From Geminocystis sp. M7585_C2015_104 (GTDB lineage Bacteria > Cyanobacteriota > Cyanobacteriia > Cyanobacteriales > Cyanobacteriaceae), in the NCBI GenBank assembly GCA_015295805.1, contig DVEF01000006.1:1-49155 (forward strand): a DNA stretch of 49,155 bases, read 5' to 3'. The position numbers were made by a program, and so were the translations under genes. How positions within the stretch are numbered: the stretch's first letter is position 1; every line of letters starts with the position of its first letter. The notes below the pieces were generated by a model, which was not told where the DNA came from, made no database searches, and was given only the letters and a program-made list of their open reading frames with translations. Shown here in pieces: positions 45,739-49,155 of the stretch.

Positions 45739-47136
45739 CTAGATTCCTAGCAGGAAACGAGCAATATAAAAGTAAATTAAAACCCCCAAAACGTCTACAA
45801 TGGTGGTAATAAAGGGAGCAGACATCAATGCTGGATCTAAACCTAGACGACGGAAAAAAAAAGGCAAAAAAGAACCAGCCACCGTAGAGATCACAGAAAT
45901 GACTAAAAGACTCAGTCCAACGGCAGCGGCCACAATAGGGTTTTTCCGGGTATGAGGCAGAAAATAAGCCCAAATGGAGGTCAACACTGCCAACATAATT
46001 CCCAAAAGGATGCCAGCCACTCCCTCCCTCAGGACTACCTGGACGGAGCCCAATTTGTCCACCTGACCTGTGCTTAAACCCCTGATTACCACAGTAGAAG
46101 ATTGAGTCCCTATATTGCCCCCCGTGCCGATGAGAAGAGGGATAAAGGCGGCTAACACTGTCACCTTGCTGATTACCTCTTCTTGAGAACCAATAATACT
46201 ACCGGTGAGAGTGTTAGTGAAAAGAAGTACCAATAACCAGGTTAAACGACGACGGGCAATAGTAAACAAGTTCTGGCGAAAGTAATTGTAGCCATCCCCG
46301 GCTGGCACCGCCCCCAGGGCATATATTTCTTCCGTGGCTTCTTGCTCTAAAATATCAATAACATCGTCTACAGTGACAATCCCCACCAGTCTTAATTCTC
46401 TGTCCACTACCGGAATAGCCAACAGGTCATATCTTTGAATCAAACGTGCTACTTCCTCCTGAGGGGTATCTGTTTTCACGTAGATTACATCCCTCGTCAT
46501 GATTTGTTCTAGGGTTTCCTCCGATTGATGTATCACTAAGTCTCTCAAAGAAACTACGCCCATTAAATGACGGGATTCATCGGTAACATAGATGTAATAA
46601 ACTAGTTCAGTACGTCCAGCCAGGGTATGTAGTCTTTCAATAGTCTCCTCCACAGTGAGATGTTGTTTGAGGGAGACATATTCCGGCGTCATGATCCTGC
46701 CGGCAGTACCCTCTTCATAGCCCAGCAGCAGATTTGTAGCCTGTCGTTCTTCCGGACTAAGTTGTTCTAAAATACGACTTACTACACTTGCTGGCAATTC
46801 ATCAAAAAGACGAGCCCGATCGTCAGGAGACATTTGTCCCACTATGTCAATGACTTCCTGACGTCTGAATTGTTCGATGAGGGATTGTTGACAGGAAGAG
46901 TCCAGGTGTTCGTAGACACTGATGGCTATGTCTTTACTGAGGAGACGAAAAACAATCAATTGTAAACCCTCTGGGAGCTGTTCAATAGCCTCGGCAATAT
47001 CTGCAGGGTGAACAGGTTGTAACAAAGTCTTGATTCCCTCCAGATTGTTATGTTCCAAAAAAAGTTTCAATTGGCCGACTACTAATTCCCGCAACTCCTG
47101 ACGGGGATCGTTTTTAACAACGGTGGATTCAGACAT
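45739..47136 (-). CDS. mgtE: Magnesium transporter MgtE (copy 1)
   Basis: A 465-residue Mg2+ channel-transporter. It has the acidic N-domain ('HPADIAEAIEQLPEG', 'MSPDDRARLFDELPA'), two CBS domains ('MTPEYVSLKQHLTVEETI', 'VTVDDVIDILEQEA') and five membrane helices with the pore segments 'GTGGNIGTQSSTVVIRGL' and 'PALMSAPFITTIVD'. The Met at 47136 is chosen because AGGAGGT lies 7 nt upstream; the Met two codons earlier is too close. It is followed by the WD40 gene (10 bp gap) and preceded by a second mgtE (54 bp). Confidence 0.95.
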   Translation of the reverse strand: MSESTVVKNDPRQELRELVVGQLKLFLEHNNLEGIKTLLQPVHPADIAEAIEQLPEGLQLIVFRLLSKDIAISVYEHLDSSCQQSLIEQFRRQEVIDIVGQMSPDDRARLFDELPASVVSRILEQLSPEERQATNLLLGYEEGTAGRIMTPEYVSLKQHLTVEETIERLHTLAGRTELVYYIYVTDESRHLMGVVSLRDLVIHQSEETLEQIMTRDVIYVKTDTPQEEVARLIQRYDLLAIPVVDRELRLVGIVTVDDVIDILEQEATEEIYALGAVPAGDGYNYFRQNLFTIARRRLTWLLVLLFTNTLTGSIIGSQEEVISKVTVLAAFIPLLIGTGGNIGTQSSTVVIRGLSTGQVDKLGSVQVVLREGVAGILLGIMLAVLTSIWAYFLPHTRKNPIVAAAVGLSLLVISVISTVAGSFLPFFFRRLGLDPALMSAPFITTIVDVLGVLIYFYIARFLLGI

Positions 47137-47190
47137 ACTCATTACCTCCTAATTGGACATGGTTAAGACAGGCCCTTTTCCCCGGTGAGA

Positions 47191-48588
47191 CTAGATACTC
47201 AACATTGCCTTGGCGATGTTAAAATACACGAAAATACTTACCACATCCACGGCCGTAGTGATAAACGGACCGGACATAAGGGCCGGATCGAGGCCGAAAC
47301 GACGAAACAGAAAAGGCAAAAGGGCGCCGGCAGTGGAGGCGAGGGCGCAAATTAAAGTGAGGGTCAAACCGACAGTAAAAGCAATAAGAATGTTTCCACG
47401 GTTACTGGGGAGAAGGTAGGCCCAAATCATGGCCACAACTCCCAAAAGGACTCCTAAAATCAGTCCTGCTATTGTCTCCTTCAAAATTGCCCCTACTGCC
47501 CCTAAATCCTTTATCTCATCAGTGCTAATGCCCCTAATTACCACAGTGGAAGACTGCGCCCCCACATTGCCCCCAGTATCCGCTAACAGGGGCATAAAGG
47601 CTGCTAGAATGGCATATTGGCTTAAAAGAGCCTCCTGGGCACCAATGATGGAACCGGTGATACTATTGGTTAGCAGCAGGACTAACAACCATCCTACCCT
47701 TCTCCTGGCAATAGTGAACAAATTAGTCTCAAAGTAGTCCTCCTCTTCGGACTGAAGCCCACTGAGTTTGTATATGTCCTCTGTAGTCTCTTGTTCTAAA
47801 ATATCGATAACGTCATCCACAGTTACTACCCCCACAATTCTCTTTTCCCTATCCACCACCGGTATAGCAAAGAAGTCATAGTGTTTAATTAGTTTGGCCA
47901 CCTCTTCCTGGTCTGTACTTGTATACACATAAACTACATCCTTCGTCATTATGTCTCTGATCACACTATTCTTGTCATTCATGATCAGCTCTCTAAAAGA
48001 GACTACTCCTTGTAGTCTTCTGGTGTCATCAACGACGTAAACGTAGTAGATGAGCTCGGAGGTACGGGCACAGGAGCGGATTTTACTGAGGACTTCTGCG
48101 ATGGTAAGGTTTTCGCGAACACAAATATACTCCGGCGTCATTATCCGGCCGGCAGTACCCTCTTCATAACCCAGCAGCAAATTGGTGGCCTGTCTCTCTT
48201 CAGGACTGAGTTGGGAGATAATTCTGGCAACCACGGCGGCGGGAAGTTCGTCAAATAGACGGGCGCGATCGTCAGGAGACATTTTGTCCACAATGTCGAT
48301 CACATCCTGGCGTTTAAAGTCCTCGATGAGGGCTTGTTGTACCTTCGAATCCAAATGCTCGTACACCTCTATAGCCTTATCCTTGTCCAAAAGTCTGAAA
48401 GCGATAGCCTGTTCGGATTCTGGCAAATCCTCTATGGCCTCGGCAATGTCTACCGGCTTTACGGGGATCAGAAGAGTTTTTGCCCCTTCTAGGTTATTCT
48501 GTGCCAATAGCAAGTGTAACTGAGAACGGACCAATTGCCTCAGCTCATGACGGGAATTGTTACTGACAACAGTTGGGTTTCCATTCAC
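47191..48588 (-). CDS. mgtE: Magnesium transporter MgtE (copy 2)
   Basis: A paralogue of the gene just downstream, with the same domain order and similar length (465 residues). A block of about 30 residues around 'LLLGYEEGTAGRIMTPEY' is identical between the copies, whereas the N-terminus, CBS loops and membrane helices differ. The pore segment here is 'DTGGNVGAQSSTVVIRGI'. The frame starts with GTG, with GGAG about 10 nt upstream. As the first gene of the operon it is probably expressed from the spacer shared with glgP. Confidence 0.94.
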   Translation of the reverse strand: MNGNPTVVSNNSRHELRQLVRSQLHLLLAQNNLEGAKTLLIPVKPVDIAEAIEDLPESEQAIAFRLLDKDKAIEVYEHLDSKVQQALIEDFKRQDVIDIVDKMSPDDRARLFDELPAAVVARIISQLSPEERQATNLLLGYEEGTAGRIMTPEYICVRENLTIAEVLSKIRSCARTSELIYYVYVVDDTRRLQGVVSFRELIMNDKNSVIRDIMTKDVVYVYTSTDQEEVAKLIKHYDFFAIPVVDREKRIVGVVTVDDVIDILEQETTEDIYKLSGLQSEEEDYFETNLFTIARRRVGWLLVLLLTNSITGSIIGAQEALLSQYAILAAFMPLLADTGGNVGAQSSTVVIRGISTDEIKDLGAVGAILKETIAGLILGVLLGVVAMIWAYLLPSNRGNILIAFTVGLTLTLICALASTAGALLPFLFRRFGLDPALMSGPFITTAVDVVSIFVYFNIAKAMLSI

Positions 48589-48757
48589 CGCCGGATTTCT
48601 CCATATGCTCTCATCGACTTATCATTTTAACCCTCACCCATAAGTGTCAGAAAAGTTAACTTTTTTTAAGTGTCTTCCGCAACAAAATTTTGCTAGTAGT
48701 AGTACAAAGCTGGAGTTACACTTTAATAGAGACTGGCAGGAGGTTAAGGAAGCTAAA

Positions 48758-49155
48758 ATGAGCCTATTTAATCTTTTTTCTCAAAAAAACATCGAAGAAA
48801 AACCGGATACTAACCGTGGTCAAAGAGATAATATGCCACAAGAAGACGAACGCACCGGCACTTCTGTTGCCACCCTGAAAAAAGCTATTGCCAATAACCT
48901 GTTTTATGCCCTGGGTAAATTCCCCGCTACAGCCACTGACAATGACTACTACATGGCTCTAGCCTACACTGTTAGAGACAGGATGTTACAACGCTGGCTG
49001 GCCTCTGCCAACAGTTACTGGGAAAACAAAAATCGCATGGTTTGTTATCTGTCGGCAGAATATCTTTTAGGCCCTCATTTGGGTAATAATCTGATCAACC
49101 TGGGGATATATGAGCCGGTCAAACAAGCAGTAGAAGAGTTAGGATTGAATCTAGA
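48758..49155 (+). CDS. glgP: Glycogen phosphorylase, N-terminal part (runs off window)
   Basis: The ATG at 48758 is preceded by AGGAGGTTAAGGA. After a variable, charged tail (~45 residues) the sequence reads 'NNLFYALGKFPATATDNDYY', 'RDRMLQRWLASANSYWENK' and 'CYLSAEYLLGPHLGNNLINL', the N-terminal signature of glycogen/starch phosphorylases. This enzyme releases glucose-1-phosphate from glycogen. No stop is reached before the window end. It is divergent from the mgtE operon. Confidence 0.92.
   Translation, partial: MSLFNLFSQKNIEEKPDTNRGQRDNMPQEDERTGTSVATLKKAIANNLFYALGKFPATATDNDYYMALAYTVRDRMLQRWLASANSYWENKNRMVCYLSAEYLLGPHLGNNLINLGIYEPVKQAVEELGLNL

Noticed and set aside
1-49155. CRISPR array, prophage or toxin-antitoxin locus
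   Set aside because: No regularly spaced direct repeats, no phage structural genes and no paired small toxin/antitoxin frames were seen; repeats found are 2-copy only.

Overview
The window comes from a cyanobacterium. It carries chlM (chlorophyll synthesis), menE (phylloquinone), dapL (the plant/cyanobacterial lysine route), a CBS-gated MgtE pair, an MshEN/PilB-type ATPase, a membrane-anchored serine/threonine kinase with a C-terminal NTF2-like domain, a XisF-like recombinase relative and paired glycogen genes (glgB, glgP). Nothing points to heterocysts. I do not assign a species.

Layout. 1-1157: a PRC-barrel gene cut by the left edge, then tRNA-Leu(GAG) with a clear promoter. 1158-3060: a graveyard of IS630-type and TnpB fragments. 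3061-5115: a COG0523 zinc-chaperone-like GTPase with a Zur-box-like palindrome at its start, a 17-bp direct repeat, and a small orphan gene. 5116-7170: more IS630 relics. 7277-15939 (minus strand): Ser/Thr kinase, uppS, tRNA-Glu(UUC), glgB, an orphan, menE and mreB. 16142-21551: chlM, murT, a degenerate GGDEF protein divergent from a XisF-like recombinase that lacks the catalytic serine motif, and gloA. 21657-30540: a membrane hydroxylase-SDR fusion, a xi-class GST, hisA convergent with ilvE, a duplicated MshEN-like small protein, dapL, a LivG/NatA-type ABC ATPase, a G-x-R-P repeat protein, and rpiA. 30688-34181: recG split by a 2-nt deletion, clpP, and a small two-helix membrane protein. 34727-35360: another IS630 relic. 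35412-49155: an Fe-ADH-family dehydrogenase, pilB-like, ppx convergent with pnp, then a tight minus-strand operon mgtE-mgtE-WD40-dnaB(-pnp), and the start of glgP at the right edge.

How the genes connect. Most of the window is housekeeping: cell wall (uppS, mreB, murT), tetrapyrrole (tRNA-Glu, chlM), glycogen (glgB, glgP), amino acids (hisA, ilvE, dapL), DNA and RNA maintenance (recG, dnaB, pnp), proteolysis (clpP) and ion supply (mgtE x2, COG0523). The accessory material is concentrated in three blocks of decayed transposons. I see no CRISPR array, phage module or classic defence island. The most unusual items are the catalytically degenerate recombinase next to a catalytically degenerate GGDEF protein, the palindrome before the recombinase start, the recG frameshift, the N1-less glgB, the Zur-like site, and two small repeat proteins.
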